From NCBI RefSeq assembly GCF_000174355.1, contig NZ_ACIS01000010.1, positions 1-64,000 on the forward strand: DNA of 64,000 bases, given 5' to 3'. A program made the translations under genes and the position numbers. A model generated the notes under the pieces. The model worked only from the letters and a program-made list of their open reading frames with translations. It was not told where the DNA came from and did not search any database. This stretch comes from Pseudogulbenkiania ferrooxidans 2002 (GTDB lineage Bacteria > Pseudomonadota > Gammaproteobacteria > Burkholderiales > Chromobacteriaceae). Of this stretch, positions 8,271 to 18,696 are shown in pieces. The stretch's first letter is position 1; each line of letters begins with the position of its first letter.

Positions 8271-9703
8271 ACACCCCACTCCAGCGCAAACGTTCCCCCT
8301 TCATCCGCGACTACATCAAGTTCGCCCTGCTCGCCTTCAACCTGCTGCTGGTGCTGAGCTTCGTCGCCCACTTCTTCGCCCCGGACGGCGCCCAGCCCTA
8401 CATCCTGGGCCTGGTGTTGCTGTGCTCGCTGCTGGCCTCGGCCTTCATCCAGCGCCAGTCCGGCCGCATCCTGGCCACCCTGGACACCCTGCACGAACAG
8501 CTCGGCTACGCCCGCTCGGGCGAACTGCACCACCGCGCCACGCGCACCCAGAAACAGGGTGAGGTCGGCATGGTGGCGTGGGAGCTGAACGACTTCATGG
8601 ACCTGGTGGAAACCTACTTCAAGGAAATGAACACCTGCTTCGCCCGCGTCAGCCGCGGCGATTACAGCCGGCGCCCGCTGAAGGTAGGCCTGCCCGGCGT
8701 GTTCGCCAGCTCGATGGACAACATCGACAAGGCGATCCAGGCCATGGAAGACAACAGCGAGTTCGTACGGCGCAACCGGCTGTCCTCGCAGCTGAACCAT
8801 CTCAACGCCCCCAACCTGCGCCAGAACCTGGCCGCCAACCAGGCCGACCTCGCCGCCATCAGCGAGGCCATGGAAACCGTGTCGGACATCACGCGCAGCA
8901 ATGCCGACGGCGCCCGCGAAAGCCTGGAGAGCGCCGCCCGCCTGAGCGGCAGCCTCGACACCATCGCTGCCAGCGTGCACAGCATGAGCGACGCCAGCCA
9001 TGCGCTGAACCAGGCGTGGCAAGGCATCGAGAGCTCGCTCTCGGCCATCTCCGACATCGCCGACCAGACCAACCTGCTGGCGCTCAACGCGGCCATCGAG
9101 GCGGCGCGCGCCGGCGAGACCGGGCGCGGCTTCGCCGTGGTCGCCGACGAGGTACGCAAGCTGGCCGAGCGCAGCAAGGACACCGCCCACCAGGTGCAGA
9201 CCGTGCTGGCCTCGCTGTCGGCCCGCATCGCCGACATGCAGAGCAAGTCGCAGCAGGCCGGCGGCGTCGCCAACGAGGTCAAGACCTCGGTCGACGCCTT
9301 CCGCCAGCATTTCGCGCGTCTGGCGCAAAGCTCGGACGAAGCGACCAGCCAGGTATACCGGGTGCGCGACAAATCGCAATCGTCGCTGGTCAAGGTCGGC
9401 CACATCATGTTCAAGCAGCACGTCTACCACGCCGTCGAGGAGGGGCAGCAGGCCGGCCCGCCGCCGCGCCAGGAGCAGCTGGACGAACACCTGCACGCCT
9501 TTGCCGCCACCCGTGCCTACGGCGAATACCGGCAGCCACAAGCCGCCCTGGAGCAATGCGTGTCGTCGGCGCTCAGCGCCTCGCAGCAGCCGGACAGCAT
9601 GGACGAAAACCAGATCATCCAGCTGATGAGCGAACTGGAGCAGCACAGCCAAGCCATGCTGCAACTGTTCGACCGCATGGCCGACGAGCGCTCCGCCCAC
9701 TAG
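8267..9703 (+). CDS. Methyl-accepting chemotaxis protein with CZB-like C-terminus
   Basis: 478 aa. Two closely spaced membrane helices (about residues 17-40 and 45-62) leave almost no periplasmic loop, followed by a HAMP-like linker and the MCP signalling domain with the hairpin-tip motif [20 protein letters not shown] (residues ~260-285). After the signalling domain, the [16 protein letters not shown] block resembles the start of a chemoreceptor zinc-binding (CZB) domain, but the usual Cys region reads [11 protein letters not shown] with no Cys. It is translationally coupled to the upstream PAS protein, which probably supplies the sensing. It would signal through CheW/CheA encoded elsewhere. 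Confidence 0.88.
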   Translation: MNTPLQRKRSPFIRDYIKFALLAFNLLLVLSFVAHFFAPDGAQPYILGLVLLCSLLASAFIQRQSGRILATLDTLHEQLGYARSGELHHRATRTQKQGEVGMVAWELNDFMDLVETYFKEMNTCFARVSRGDYSRRPLKVGLPGVFASSMDNIDKAIQAMEDNSEFVRRNRLSSQLNHLNAPNLRQNLAANQADLAAISEAMETVSDITRSNADGARESLESAARLSGSLDTIAASVHSMSDASHALNQAWQGIESSLSAISDIADQTNLLALNAAIEAARAGETGRGFAVVADEVRKLAERSKDTAHQVQTVLASLSARIADMQSKSQQAGGVANEVKTSVDAFRQHFARLAQSSDEATSQVYRVRDKSQSSLVKVGHIMFKQHVYHAVEEGQQAGPPPRQEQLDEHLHAFAATRAYGEYRQPQAALEQCVSSALSASQQPDSMDENQIIQLMSELEQHSQAMLQLFDRMADERSAH

Positions 9704-9714
9704 CCATGACCCGT

Positions 9715-9743
9715 GCCGGCGCCTTCCCTGACAAGGCGCCGGC
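9715..9743 (+). terminator. GC-rich hairpin after the chemoreceptor
   Basis: An 11-bp perfect stem (9715-9725 with 9733-9743) with a 7-nt loop begins 11 bp after the stop codon. It has no following T run, so factor-independent termination is uncertain. Confidence 0.5.
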
Positions 9744-10455
9744 CCTCACCCTCCCCTGCTGCCTCGTGTCACCCGGCGCTTCCTGCGCCGACCGCTGCAA
9801 CGCTCCTCCCTCCGCCTCCCGCCCCGCCTCTCGACCTGCCGTCGACTCCTGGCCATGCCCTGATTCAGCCCCACCGGTCCCAAGGCGGTACTGCCGTGCC
9901 CCAGGATAAGCACCTTTGCAAAGCCCTGACCGCCCAAGCACCGCGACGTCGTTGCGCGGCGTTGCCGTGCTACGTGTACTGCCTGCCGCCGCGCGCCTGG
10001 CAAAAATCGCCGCACCGGGTTTTGTCCGCGCCCCGTAAAGACAACGAGTCCGCAGGACCAACCAGCACTGCAGCGCTCAATCCTGCAAGGGCCAGACATC
10101 ACCGCAATACAATTATTTACGTAAATAAATAATGTATTTCATTTTATAAATTACAAACAAAGAAAATACCGTCATAACTCCATCACAGCGTCTGAAAAAT
10201 CCGTCCGCAAAATCACCCCCGCTTCACCCCAAAAAAGCACCAACCCATCCGGCCAGGCCATGCCCCATGGGAACCGCCTCCCAGCCCGCCAGGGTTTGAA
10301 ACAAAAACCCAGGATGCGTGGCCGTTTGTTTACACACATAATTTAAAATCCAACGACCACGGCCCTGACAACAACATCCACACCGCCGTGGCCCGGCTGG
10401 CCGGCCCCCCGGCAGACCGGACGACACTCGACACAGACCATCTGGAGCACACAGC
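9744..10455. other. Long intergenic region with an AT-rich island
   Basis: About 710 bp carry no convincing gene. The first part (to about 10100) is GC-rich with no open frame having a plausible start and family resemblance. Positions 10105-10200 are strikingly AT-rich for this genome and contain a 16-bp perfect palindrome (10113-10128). A second AT-rich patch near 10328-10350 (GTTTACACACATAATTTAAAA) lies about 100 bp upstream of the next chemoreceptor and may hold its promoter. Confidence 0.6.
10113..10128. promoter_or_regulatory. 16-bp perfect palindrome in AT-rich island, candidate operator
   Basis: TTATTTAC is followed directly by GTAAATAA. The flanks on both sides are strongly AT-rich, unlike the rest of the window. 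It lies about 330 bp upstream of the Cache-type chemoreceptor and could be a protein-binding site. Confidence 0.4.
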
Positions 10456-12066
10456 ATGCGCCTACGCACACGACTAATGATCCTTGTCCTCGCCAGCTTT
10501 CTCGGCACCCTGCTCATCGCCGGCCTGGCGCTCCACTCGCTGCGCAGCGAGCTCTACAGCCAGAAGAGCGAACAGATCACGGTGGCCCTGCGCATGGCGG
10601 AGGGCGTGATGAACCGTTATGGCGCCCTGGAACAACAGGGCAAGCTGAGCCGCGCCGAGGCCGAACGGCAGGCCAGCGCCGCCCTCAACATGCTGCGCGT
10701 GGACGACCTCTACTTCTTCGCCCGCGACGCCAACAACGTGCTCAAGGTCCATCCCAAGGCGGAACGCGTGGGCAAGGTGGATCTCGGCAGCACGCTGCCG
10801 GACGGGCGCACCACGGTGGCGGCCTACGAGGAGGCGCTGGCGGGTCACAAGTACGGCATCACCACGATCCAGACCTCGCGCGGCAGCAGCCAGCAGCCGA
10901 TACCTAAGCTCAACGGCGTGATGCGCTACGAGCGCTGGGGCTGGACGGTCGGCACCGGCATCTTCGTCGACGACGTCGACGCCATCTTCTGGCGCGAGGC
11001 ATCGCTGCTGCTCGGCGTCAGCGCGGCGGTCATGATCGGGGTCGGCCTGCTGTCGCTGGCCATGTCACGGCGCATCATCGGCACGCTGGGCGGTGAACCC
11101 GCCTACGCCGCCGAGATCATGGAGGCCATCGCCGCCGGCGACCTGAGCCGCGACATCGTCGCTCAGGGCCAGGAACACAGCTTGCTGATGGCGATGCGGC
11201 GCATGCAGTCCGGGCTGCGCCAAATGATCGAGCAGATCAACCGCTCGTCGGCGCTGATGACGCATACCGCCCAGGAGCTGGCCGGCGAGATGCGCAAGCT
11301 GGACCAGGTATCGAACACGGCCAGCGAGTCGACCACCTCCGCCGCCGCCGCCATCGAACAGCTGTCGGTCAGCATCGACCACGTTTCCGACAGCGCACGG
11401 CAGACCGAAAGCGACTCGCAGACCATGGCGGAGCTGGCACGCAGCGGCTGCGGCGTCGCCCAGGCAGCGGCCGGAAGCATCCTCGCCGTCTCCGGCCAGG
11501 TAACCGGCGCCGCCGCCATGGTGGAGCGCCTGGCCGAGCACACCAGCAGCATCAGCGGTATCGCCGAGACCATTCGCGACATCGCCAACCAGACCAACCT
11601 GCTGGCGCTCAACGCGGCCATCGAGGCGGCGCGCGCCGGCGAGACCGGGCGCGGCTTTGCCGTGGTCGCCGACGAGGTGCGCAAGCTGGCGGAACGCACC
11701 GCCGAGGCCACCAGCGAGATCGCCAGCATCATCGGTACGGTGGTGAGCGAGACCTCGACGGTATCGGCATGCATGGAGGAAATCCGGCCGGCGGTGGAAA
11801 ACGGCGCGAGCCAGGTGCATGAAGCGGCCGAAACCCTCCATCGCATCAGCCGCAGCGCCGAACAGACCCTGGCGCTGTTCCGCAACGTCGCCTATTCGAT
11901 GTCCGAGCAAAGCCAGGCCGGCACCAGCATTGCCGGCAGCGTGGAACAGGTGGCGGGGGTGGTGACGGAAACGCGCAGCGCCGTGGCCCTGGCCACGCGG
12001 GTGGTGCATGACATCGACAGCATGGCCAAGGGCCTGCACGACGCCGTTTCGCGCTTCCGGCTGTAA
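10456..12066 (+). CDS. Methyl-accepting chemotaxis protein with single Cache sensor
   Basis: 536 aa. An N-terminal helix (residues ~8-30) and a second helix (~185-208) enclose a periplasmic sCache_2-type sensor domain of about 150 residues; the [16 protein letters not shown] and [17 protein letters not shown] motifs are characteristic. It continues with a HAMP-like linker and a full signalling domain with [19 protein letters not shown]. There is no C-terminal CheR/CheB pentapeptide. The ligand is unknown; sCache receptors often bind short carboxylates. The ATG at 10456 has TCTGGAG upstream. Its signalling core is nearly identical over about 30 residues to that of the receptor at 8267, down to the DNA level. 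Confidence 0.92.
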   Translation: MRLRTRLMILVLASFLGTLLIAGLALHSLRSELYSQKSEQITVALRMAEGVMNRYGALEQQGKLSRAEAERQASAALNMLRVDDLYFFARDANNVLKVHPKAERVGKVDLGSTLPDGRTTVAAYEEALAGHKYGITTIQTSRGSSQQPIPKLNGVMRYERWGWTVGTGIFVDDVDAIFWREASLLLGVSAAVMIGVGLLSLAMSRRIIGTLGGEPAYAAEIMEAIAAGDLSRDIVAQGQEHSLLMAMRRMQSGLRQMIEQINRSSALMTHTAQELAGEMRKLDQVSNTASESTTSAAAAIEQLSVSIDHVSDSARQTESDSQTMAELARSGCGVAQAAAGSILAVSGQVTGAAAMVERLAEHTSSISGIAETIRDIANQTNLLALNAAIEAARAGETGRGFAVVADEVRKLAERTAEATSEIASIIGTVVSETSTVSACMEEIRPAVENGASQVHEAAETLHRISRSAEQTLALFRNVAYSMSEQSQAGTSIAGSVEQVAGVVTETRSAVALATRVVHDIDSMAKGLHDAVSRFRL

Positions 12067-12074
12067 CGCAAGCG

Positions 12075-12083
12075 TTGGCCGAA
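12075..12083 (+). repeat. TTGGCCGAA repeat word
   Basis: One copy lies 8 bp beyond the stop codon of the Cache chemoreceptor, in the short convergent gap before the hybrid kinase gene. Confidence 0.6.
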
Positions 12084-12147
12084 GCCGGGCCGCCAGGCGC
12101 AAGGCTGGTGGTTTTCCATGGCACCGCGGACCAGCGCATGCGCCGGC

Positions 12148-15100
12148 TCAGGCCGACTGGCCTTCCGCCTCCAGCCAGACGGTGAGCTCCTGCAGCCGGG
12201 CCTCGAACTCCGCCATGTCGGTTCCGAACCCGCCCGGCTCCGGCTGGCGCGCGGCCGTTTCCAGCGCCTCGGCCACCGCGCCCAGCGCCATGGCGCCGAC
12301 CATGCGGCTGGCCCCCTTGATACGGTGCGCGGCCCACGCCACACGCGCGCTGTCGTTGGCGTCCACCGCGGCGCGCAGCGCGGCGACGTCTTCCTGGTTG
12401 CTCTGCAGGAAGTCCTGCAGGATTTCCCATTCCAGCATGCGGTCCCCATTGCTGTAGACCGCCAGCGCGGAGCGCTCCACCGGCTCGCCCTTAGGCGCCG
12501 CCGGCTCCAGGCCGGGCTCCGCCGCCATGTCCGCCACGGCAGGGCGACACAGCCACTTCTCCAGCATCCGGCCAAGCTGGGCCAGGTTGAGCGGCTTGGT
12601 GAGAAAATCATCCATGCCGGCCGCCAGTGCGCGGTCCGCCTCTTCCTTGCCGGCGTTGGCGGTGCAGGCGACGATCGGGATCCGGCCGCCTCCCTCCCCA
12701 AGCTGCTCGTGCTGGCGGATGGCGCGTGCCAGCTGATAGCCGTCCATCACCGGCATATGGCAATCGCTCAGGATCAGCGAGAAGTGCCCACTGCGCCAGC
12801 GCTGCAAGGCCTGCACGCCGTCTTCCGCCACCTCCACCGGGTAGCCCAGCAGCTCCAGCTGCTTCTGTCCCAGCTTGCGATTGGTCGGGTTGTCTTCGAC
12901 GAAGAGGATCGGCTTGAAACCGGCCAGCACCGTCCGGTCGAGGCCCAAGGGCACGGGCGGCGCATCGGCGAGCGGCGCAGGCGACGCCTCCAACACCGCT
13001 GCCGACAGCGTCAGCGTGGCGCAGCTGCCTTGCCCCGGTTCGCTGTCGAGGCTGACGTCTCCCCCCATCAGCCTGGCCAGGCGGCGGCAGATGGCCAGCC
13101 CCAGCCCGGTACCGCCGAAGCGGCGGGTGGTATCGCTCTCGGCCTGAGTGAACGGCTCGAACAGGCGCGCCACGGTGTCCCTGGTCATGCCGATGCCGGT
13201 ATCGACGACGTCGAAACGCAGGGTCTGGGCCAGCTCATCCTCCGCCAGCAGCGAGACGCGCATCTCAACCGAGCCTTGCTGGGTGAACTTGAGCGCATTG
13301 CTGACGAAGTTCTGCAGGATCTGGCGCAGCCGCAGCGAATCGAGCAATAGGCAGGGCGCCACCCGCTCGTCGACCCAGGTGGTGAACCACAGCCCCTTGC
13401 GCCGGGCGTTTTCCAGGTACAGCCCATGCACCTGGGCGACGATGCCGGCCACCGACGTCGCCTCGGGTGCGAGGTCGAGCCGGCCGGCCTCGATCTTGGA
13501 AAAATCCAGAATGTCGTCGATCAGGCGCAGCAAGGTCTTGGCGGACTCCTGAATGGTGTCCACCGCGTCGTGCTGCTCGGGGTCGAGCGGGGTCAGCGCC
13601 AACAGTTCGACCATGCCCAGCACGCCATTCATCGGCGTGCGGATTTCGTGGCTCATCGCCGCCAGGAAGGCGCTCTTGGCATGATTGGCGCTGTCGGCCT
13701 GACGGCACGCCTCGATCAGCTCCGCCTCCTGCTGCTTGAGCGCGGTGATGTTGGCCCAGACCCCGACCGTGCCGCGCCCGGGGATCTGCCGCTCGTTGAT
13801 CTGCCACCACGCCTCGCCCAGTTGCAGCGAAAAGGACGAGGCGCCCTGGCGGTGGCGATGCACCCGCTCGGCGAGCCACTGCACGGCGTCGAACCCCGGC
13901 TCGGGACGCTCGCCCCGCTGCAGCAACGCCCGCACCGTGTCCTCGAACGAGATACCGAGCAGGGCGTCGGATGACTGCCCCTCGCTGACCAGGTCGGCGA
14001 AGCGCTGGTTGCACAGCAGCAGCTGATCGTGCGGTCCGTACAACACGAAGGCCTCGGAAATCGACTCGATCGCCCCCAACAGCTGGTGACGGGATTCCGC
14101 CGCCTCATCGCGCGCCTGCTGCAGGGCGAACTCGGCCAGTTTGCGCTCGGTGATGTCGAGGCAGGCCAGAATCATGCCCCCCTGGACGCTCTCGCCGTGC
14201 AGTGCCTGGCCCTCGATCAGCACCCACACCGGCATGCCGTTGCTGCGCAGGCATTCCGCCTCATACTGCACGCGGTCGCCCTGTTCGCGCGCGCGGCACA
14301 AGGCCTGTCCGAGCGGAATCCAGATCTGCTGGTCGGCGACCAGTTCGAACAGATGCAACGGCAGCAAGCCGCCCCGCGCGGTGCCGAAGAGCTGTTCCGC
14401 CGCGTGGTTGGCGCGCAGGATCCGGAAGTCTTCGTCGATGCGCAGCAAGCCGACCGGCGAGGCCGCGTACACGGCTTCCTCTTCCTGCAACACGGCCCGC
14501 AGCCGCTGCTCCGATGCCTTGCGGCGGTTTTCTTCGGCGTAGAACCCCATGATGCTGGCAAACGCCGCCAGCAGGGCGTCCTGCGCCTGCGCCATGGCGT
14601 CCTGGTCCGGCGCTTTCAGGCACACCAGCGCCATCAGCCGCTGCTCCTGCCGGACCGGCATCAGCCGCCACGGCGCCGCCCCCATCTCCAGTTCCATGTC
14701 GCCGTCGGCCGTCGCCAGCAGCTCGGAGAGCGAATCCAGCAGAACATCCCAGGCCAGGGTGTCGCGGCATCCTTGCCGGGCCAGGAAACGAAAGCGCTGG
14801 CCGCCGTCCGCATCGGGCTCGACCACGATCAGCCCGCCCTCGGCGGCATGGCAGAACTCAAGAAACAGCGCCAGCAGCCGGGTGAAAACATGCAGGCGGG
14901 CACGGTTGGCCAACAGCAGCGAGGTCACCCCCGAGATCGCCGACAGCAGGGCCAGGCTGCGCTCGTGCGCCATTTCCGCCAGCCGTTGTTCGTGTTCGTC
15001 GCGCACCACCAGCAAGCGGCGCGTGTGGCGCCCGAAGCGCCCCTGCGCCATGCCGCTCAAGGTGATCCCGGTAAAGAAGCGGCTGCCGTCGCGGCGGATG

Positions 15101-16404
15101 CCGACCCCTTGCAGACGGGTCTCGGCGCCCTCCGGGGTGACGCCGTCCTGCGGCGGCACGGCTTGCGCCAGCTCCAGCAGCTCGCCGTAGGCCCGTCCTG
15201 GCAGTTCGTCGCGACGATAGCCGAACAGCTGCTCGGCCCCCAGGTTGGCCATCTGGATGATGCCTTCATCGTTGACCGTGAGAATGGCGTCGCGGGTGGC
15301 ATCCAGCACCTGCTGCAGGCGCCGCAGCGGGCGCAGGATGCGGCGCATCACGGCGAACAGCAGCGCCGCATACAGCGCGAACGCCAGCAGCGAGGCGAGC
15401 ACCGTCAGCTGCAGCTCGCGATAAAGCGCCTGACGATGCGCCTCCAGCGTCGATTCCGCCAGCCGGGAGGCGTCGTCGGACAGGAACAGCACCTCGTCGT
15501 GCGCCCGGCGTATGGCCTCCACGTAGACTCCGCTGACCGGCAGCGAGGCCGCCGCGCCCTGCAATTCGGCAAGTTGCGCGTTGCTCATGCGAAACAACTG
15601 GTACGTCGCCGCGTTGAGCTTGGTGAGACGCTGCGACAGTGCACCCGGACCGAGATAGCGGATATTGCTCTGCAACAGCTCCAGCATCAGAAGGCCACGT
15701 TCGCGCTGAGACGCCAGGTCGGCTTCGTCGCTGGAGTTGAGGCGCCGTTTCAGCTCGAGGCGCATCAGCAGGGCCGCCCCTTCACTGCCGATCGCACGGC
15801 GCAGCAGCCAGGCATCGAACTTGACCCCGGCAAGCCGGCTCTGGAGCTCGTTGTCATCGTCGCCGAGACGGTACGAGTGGTTGGCGAGTTCGGCGTCGAT
15901 GCTTTCGAACAGGTGGTTGCTGGCCAGTTGCCAGCTGAAGGCTAGGCTTTCGTCGGCCCGGCCAGGGTGGTGTTGCAGGTAGCGGTCGATCTCGGTGCGC
16001 AGCTTGGCCAGATGGTCATAACGCTGGCGGATCGCGACCAGGTTGGCCCGGTCCCTCGTCCCTTCCAGCACTTCCACGCTGTGCAGCGCCTCGGCCAAGG
16101 CCCGGTCGCCCTGTTGACGCAGGCGCTGCAGCTCGGGCGCTTCGTAGCGCCCCGGCGGCTGGGAGCGCACCAGCAGCAGGCGGGTCTGGGTGCCTTCCCG
16201 TTCCAGAAAATCGGCGGCAAGGAACAGTTGGTGCGAGGCGCGGTTGAGGTCGACCAGCCATTGGGCACGGCGGTACTGGTGCAGCGAGTCCTGGAGCAGC
16301 AGGTAGGAGGCCAGCCCCTGCAGCACGCCCAGCACGATCACCACCAGCACCACCGCCCGGCCGATGGCAACCGTCTGCGTCCAGCGTCCCTTGCCGTCGG
16401 TCAT
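12148..16404 (-). CDS. Large hybrid sensor histidine kinase (PAS repeats, HK, receiver, Hpt)
   Basis: This 1418-aa membrane phosphorelay protein is organised as follows: membrane helix (residues ~15-37), a long helical periplasmic sensor (~40-335), a second helix (~340-360), a PAS domain (~365-470), a GAF-like segment (~480-640), PAS (~645-765), PAS (~770-890), HisKA with phospho-acceptor His919 (SHEIRTP), ATPase with NALKF, DTGIGM and GGTGLGL boxes, receiver with Asp1214 ([10 protein letters not shown]), and C-terminal Hpt with His1360 ([10 protein letters not shown]). It is therefore a BarA/ArcB-style tripartite kinase. The response regulator gene 3 bp upstream (16408) is probably its partner. 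The input signal is unknown. Confidence 0.93.
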   Translation of the reverse strand: MTDGKGRWTQTVAIGRAVVLVVIVLGVLQGLASYLLLQDSLHQYRRAQWLVDLNRASHQLFLAADFLEREGTQTRLLLVRSQPPGRYEAPELQRLRQQGDRALAEALHSVEVLEGTRDRANLVAIRQRYDHLAKLRTEIDRYLQHHPGRADESLAFSWQLASNHLFESIDAELANHSYRLGDDDNELQSRLAGVKFDAWLLRRAIGSEGAALLMRLELKRRLNSSDEADLASQRERGLLMLELLQSNIRYLGPGALSQRLTKLNAATYQLFRMSNAQLAELQGAAASLPVSGVYVEAIRRAHDEVLFLSDDASRLAESTLEAHRQALYRELQLTVLASLLAFALYAALLFAVMRRILRPLRRLQQVLDATRDAILTVNDEGIIQMANLGAEQLFGYRRDELPGRAYGELLELAQAVPPQDGVTPEGAETRLQGVGIRRDGSRFFTGITLSGMAQGRFGRHTRRLLVVRDEHEQRLAEMAHERSLALLSAISGVTSLLLANRARLHVFTRLLALFLEFCHAAEGGLIVVEPDADGGQRFRFLARQGCRDTLAWDVLLDSLSELLATADGDMELEMGAAPWRLMPVRQEQRLMALVCLKAPDQDAMAQAQDALLAAFASIMGFYAEENRRKASEQRLRAVLQEEEAVYAASPVGLLRIDEDFRILRANHAAEQLFGTARGGLLPLHLFELVADQQIWIPLGQALCRAREQGDRVQYEAECLRSNGMPVWVLIEGQALHGESVQGGMILACLDITERKLAEFALQQARDEAAESRHQLLGAIESISEAFVLYGPHDQLLLCNQRFADLVSEGQSSDALLGISFEDTVRALLQRGERPEPGFDAVQWLAERVHRHRQGASSFSLQLGEAWWQINERQIPGRGTVGVWANITALKQQEAELIEACRQADSANHAKSAFLAAMSHEIRTPMNGVLGMVELLALTPLDPEQHDAVDTIQESAKTLLRLIDDILDFSKIEAGRLDLAPEATSVAGIVAQVHGLYLENARRKGLWFTTWVDERVAPCLLLDSLRLRQILQNFVSNALKFTQQGSVEMRVSLLAEDELAQTLRFDVVDTGIGMTRDTVARLFEPFTQAESDTTRRFGGTGLGLAICRRLARLMGGDVSLDSEPGQGSCATLTLSAAVLEASPAPLADAPPVPLGLDRTVLAGFKPILFVEDNPTNRKLGQKQLELLGYPVEVAEDGVQALQRWRSGHFSLILSDCHMPVMDGYQLARAIRQHEQLGEGGGRIPIVACTANAGKEEADRALAAGMDDFLTKPLNLAQLGRMLEKWLCRPAVADMAAEPGLEPAAPKGEPVERSALAVYSNGDRMLEWEILQDFLQSNQEDVAALRAAVDANDSARVAWAAHRIKGASRMVGAMALGAVAEALETAARQPEPGGFGTDMAEFEARLQELTVWLEAEGQSA

Positions 16405-16407
16405 GAC

Positions 16408-17133
16408 TCAGTCCCGACCCGGCTGGTCGGGCTCCACGATGGACAGATGGCTGACGCCGTAGCGGTCGCGGAAGTTGCGCAGCGCGGCCAGCTGGGTGGC
16501 GGTGATGCGGGTCCCCTTGGGCAGCAGCAGGTGGCCGGACAAATTGGTCAGATCGCGTGCCAGCACCATGCCGGGCTTGACCCCTTCCAGGGGGAGCAGG
16601 ATGCCGGCAGCAAGGTGAGACTCGTCCAGCGCCGCGTGCTCGAGCAGGGTGGAAGCGTGGGGTTGGCTGAAGTGCTGCGCCTGGCCAGAGTGGGTCGATA
16701 CCGAGAAATAGCGGAACGGGTCCGCCTCCGGGCGCGGCTTGGTCATGGCCAGTTCGATCGCCTTTTCGACATCGGCCGGCTTGGGCGGCTTGACGATGAA
16801 GCCGTCGGCGTGCAGACGCGCCGCGGCCAGCACGTTGCTACGGTCGGCGTGCCCGGACAGGAAAATGAACGGCAGGTTGGACGGGTTGGCGGTCTGCCCG
16901 CAGCGCAGTTCTTTCAAGAGTCCGATACCGTCCAGACCGTCCATCTGGATATCGCACAGCACCAGGTCGACCTGGCGGATATCCAGGGTGCGAATGGCGG
17001 CTGCGCCGTCGGCCGCCTGCAGGATGGCCTCCGGACGCAGGCCCATATTGCGCAGGGCCTGCGTCATCAGGGTTCGGATCAGGAGCTGGTCGTCCACCAC
17101 CAAGACCTTGAGTCTGGCAAAGTCGACACTCAT
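16408..17133 (-). CDS. Response regulator with receiver and unusual C-terminal module
   Basis: 241 aa. Residues ~8-130 form a receiver domain with acidic pocket VVDDQ, phospho-acceptor Asp61 (LCDIQMDGLDG), the Ser of FLSGHA and the Lys of KPPKP. A linker of about 40 residues follows, then about 55 residues resembling the small beta-rich element found beside HD-GYP and HDOD proteins (VKPGMVLARDL, then HLLLPKGTRIT and TQLAALRNF). There is no DNA-binding helix-turn-helix and no HD-GYP catalytic core. It is the first gene of a two-gene operon with the hybrid kinase, 3 bp apart, with a GAGGTG ribosome site before its ATG. Confidence 0.88.
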   Translation of the reverse strand: MSVDFARLKVLVVDDQLLIRTLMTQALRNMGLRPEAILQAADGAAAIRTLDIRQVDLVLCDIQMDGLDGIGLLKELRCGQTANPSNLPFIFLSGHADRSNVLAAARLHADGFIVKPPKPADVEKAIELAMTKPRPEADPFRYFSVSTHSGQAQHFSQPHASTLLEHAALDESHLAAGILLPLEGVKPGMVLARDLTNLSGHLLLPKGTRITATQLAALRNFRDRYGVSHLSIVEPDQPGRD

Positions 17134-17300
17134 TCGGTTGGCACCTCAGCATGGGACTTGAGCCTCCATGATGGACGCGAAGCCGGCGCAGAGGCAAGGA
17201 GATTAAGCGTTTGGCATGGCTGCAGTGAACCGACAGCCACTCTTCATCACCCTGCTCCAGGTCCTGTCATGGCCCTGGATGACCCGAGGCATGCCCGGCC

Positions 17301-17341
17301 AGGTTGGCCGAACACCGGGTCAGCCCGGCTTCGGCCAACCT
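17301..17341. terminator. Inverted pair of TTGGCCGAA repeats after pilR
   Basis: The arms AGGTTGGCCGAA (17301-17312) and TTCGGCCAACCT (17330-17341) are exact reverse complements, with a second inner stem CCGGG/CCCGG (17315-17319, 17324-17328). It starts 8 bp beyond the pilR stop on the minus strand. No T run is seen. The layout is like DNA-uptake-sequence terminators of Neisseriaceae. Confidence 0.65.
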
Positions 17342-17349
17342 GGGCGACG

Positions 17350-18696
17350 CTACTTGATGCCGAGGCGCTCCAGGCGGTAGCGCAGCGAGCGGAAGCTGAC
17401 CCCGAGCAGCTTGGCCGCCTGGGTGCGGTTGAAACGGGTCGCCTGCAGCGCCTTGACGATGGCATCGCGCTCGACCCGGTCGAGATACTCCTGCAGCCCT
17501 TCGCCCCCGCCCGCCACCGGCGGCTCAGCCCCGCCCTCGCTGCACGCGGCATCGGACAACTGCAGGTCGGCCACGTCCACCCGGCCGTCGCTGGCCAGCG
17601 CCGCGGCGCGCTCCAGGATGTTTTCCAGTTCGCGAAAGTTGCCGGGATAGTTGTACCCCATCAGCGCCTTCACCGCGTCCGGGCTGAGGCGCGGACGCGG
17701 GCCGTCGCCGGCCAGCCGCTCCAGCAGGCGGCCGACGAACAGCGGGATGTCCTCGCGCAGCTCGCGCAGCGGCGGCATGTTGAGCTGGATGACGTTGAGG
17801 CGGTAGTAGAGGTCCTGGCGGAACGCGCCGCTGTCGACCAGCGCCGCCAGGTCGTGGTGGGTGGCGCACAACAGGCGCACGTCGACCGCCTCCTCGGGGC
17901 CGCCGCCCAGCTTGCGCACGCGCTTCTCCTGGATCGCGCGCAGCAGCTTAACCTGCATCGCCAACGGCAGGTCGGCCACCTCGTCGAGGAACAGCGTGCC
18001 GCCGTTGGCCTGCTGGAAGAAGCCGTCGCGTTCGCTGTCGGCGCCGGTGAAGGCCCCCTTGCGATGGCCGAAGAACTCGCTCTCCATCAGGTTTTCCGGG
18101 ATGGCGCCGCAGTTGACCGGCACGAACGGCCGCGCCGCGCGCGGCCCCTGCTCGTGGATCAGCCGCGCGGCCTGCTCCTTGCCGGTGCCGGACTCGCCGT
18201 GGATGTAGACCGCGGCCTGGGTACGCGCCAGCCGATCGATCAGCCGCCGCACCTCCTGCATCGCCGGCGATTCACCGACCAGCCGCACCGCGCCGTCCAC
18301 GGCACTACCGGCTGCGCGCCCCTCCAGCGCCAGCGCCGACTGCACCAGCGTCCTCAGCTGCGCCAGGCTGACCGGCTTTTGCAGGTAGTCGAAGGCGCCG
18401 GCCTTCATCGCCGCCACCGCGTTGTCGGCACTGCCGTAAGCGGTGATCACCGCCACCGGCACGTCGAGCCCGGCTTGGCCAATGTGCTCGACCACCGCCA
18501 GCCCTTCGCCGTCCGGCAGGCGCATGTCGGTCAGCGCCAGGTCGAACGGCTGGCGCGACAGCTGGCGGCAGGCGTCGCCGACGCTGGCGGCGGTCACCAC
18601 CTCCAGCCCCATCTTGATCAGCGTCAGTTCCAGCAGTTCGCGGATGTCCGGCTCGTCGTCGACGACCAGCACGCGGCGGAGGGAGGTTCTAGTCAT
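17350..18696 (-). CDS. pilR: PilR, NtrC-family response regulator of type IV pilus genes
   Basis: This 448-aa sigma-54-dependent activator has a receiver domain (residues 1-120, phospho-acceptor Asp57 in LTDMRLPDG), an AAA+ domain with Walker A GESGTGKE, the sigma-54 contact loop GAFTGA and Walker B GGTLFLDEVADL, and a C-terminal Fis-type helix-turn-helix (NRTQAAKLLGVSFRSLRYRL). The HTH ending GVSFRSLRYRLERLGI is characteristic of PilR. It overlaps pilS by 8 bp and is probably co-transcribed with it. The expected target, pilA with its sigma-54 promoter, is not in this window. Confidence 0.92.
   Translation of the reverse strand: MTRTSLRRVLVVDDEPDIRELLELTLIKMGLEVVTAASVGDACRQLSRQPFDLALTDMRLPDGEGLAVVEHIGQAGLDVPVAVITAYGSADNAVAAMKAGAFDYLQKPVSLAQLRTLVQSALALEGRAAGSAVDGAVRLVGESPAMQEVRRLIDRLARTQAAVYIHGESGTGKEQAARLIHEQGPRAARPFVPVNCGAIPENLMESEFFGHRKGAFTGADSERDGFFQQANGGTLFLDEVADLPLAMQVKLLRAIQEKRVRKLGGGPEEAVDVRLLCATHHDLAALVDSGAFRQDLYYRLNVIQLNMPPLRELREDIPLFVGRLLERLAGDGPRPRLSPDAVKALMGYNYPGNFRELENILERAAALASDGRVDVADLQLSDAACSEGGAEPPVAGGGEGLQEYLDRVERDAIVKALQATRFNRTQAAKLLGVSFRSLRYRLERLGIK

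Noticed and set aside
9744-10455. A hidden gene, tRNA or small RNA in the long gap
   Set aside because: The possible frames there lack credible starts and family resemblance, and no cloverleaf or clear RNA fold was found by eye.
14029-15945. 638-codon plus-strand open frame opposite the hybrid kinase
   Set aside because: It has low-complexity Arg/Gln/His composition and the coding strand is clearly the minus strand here.
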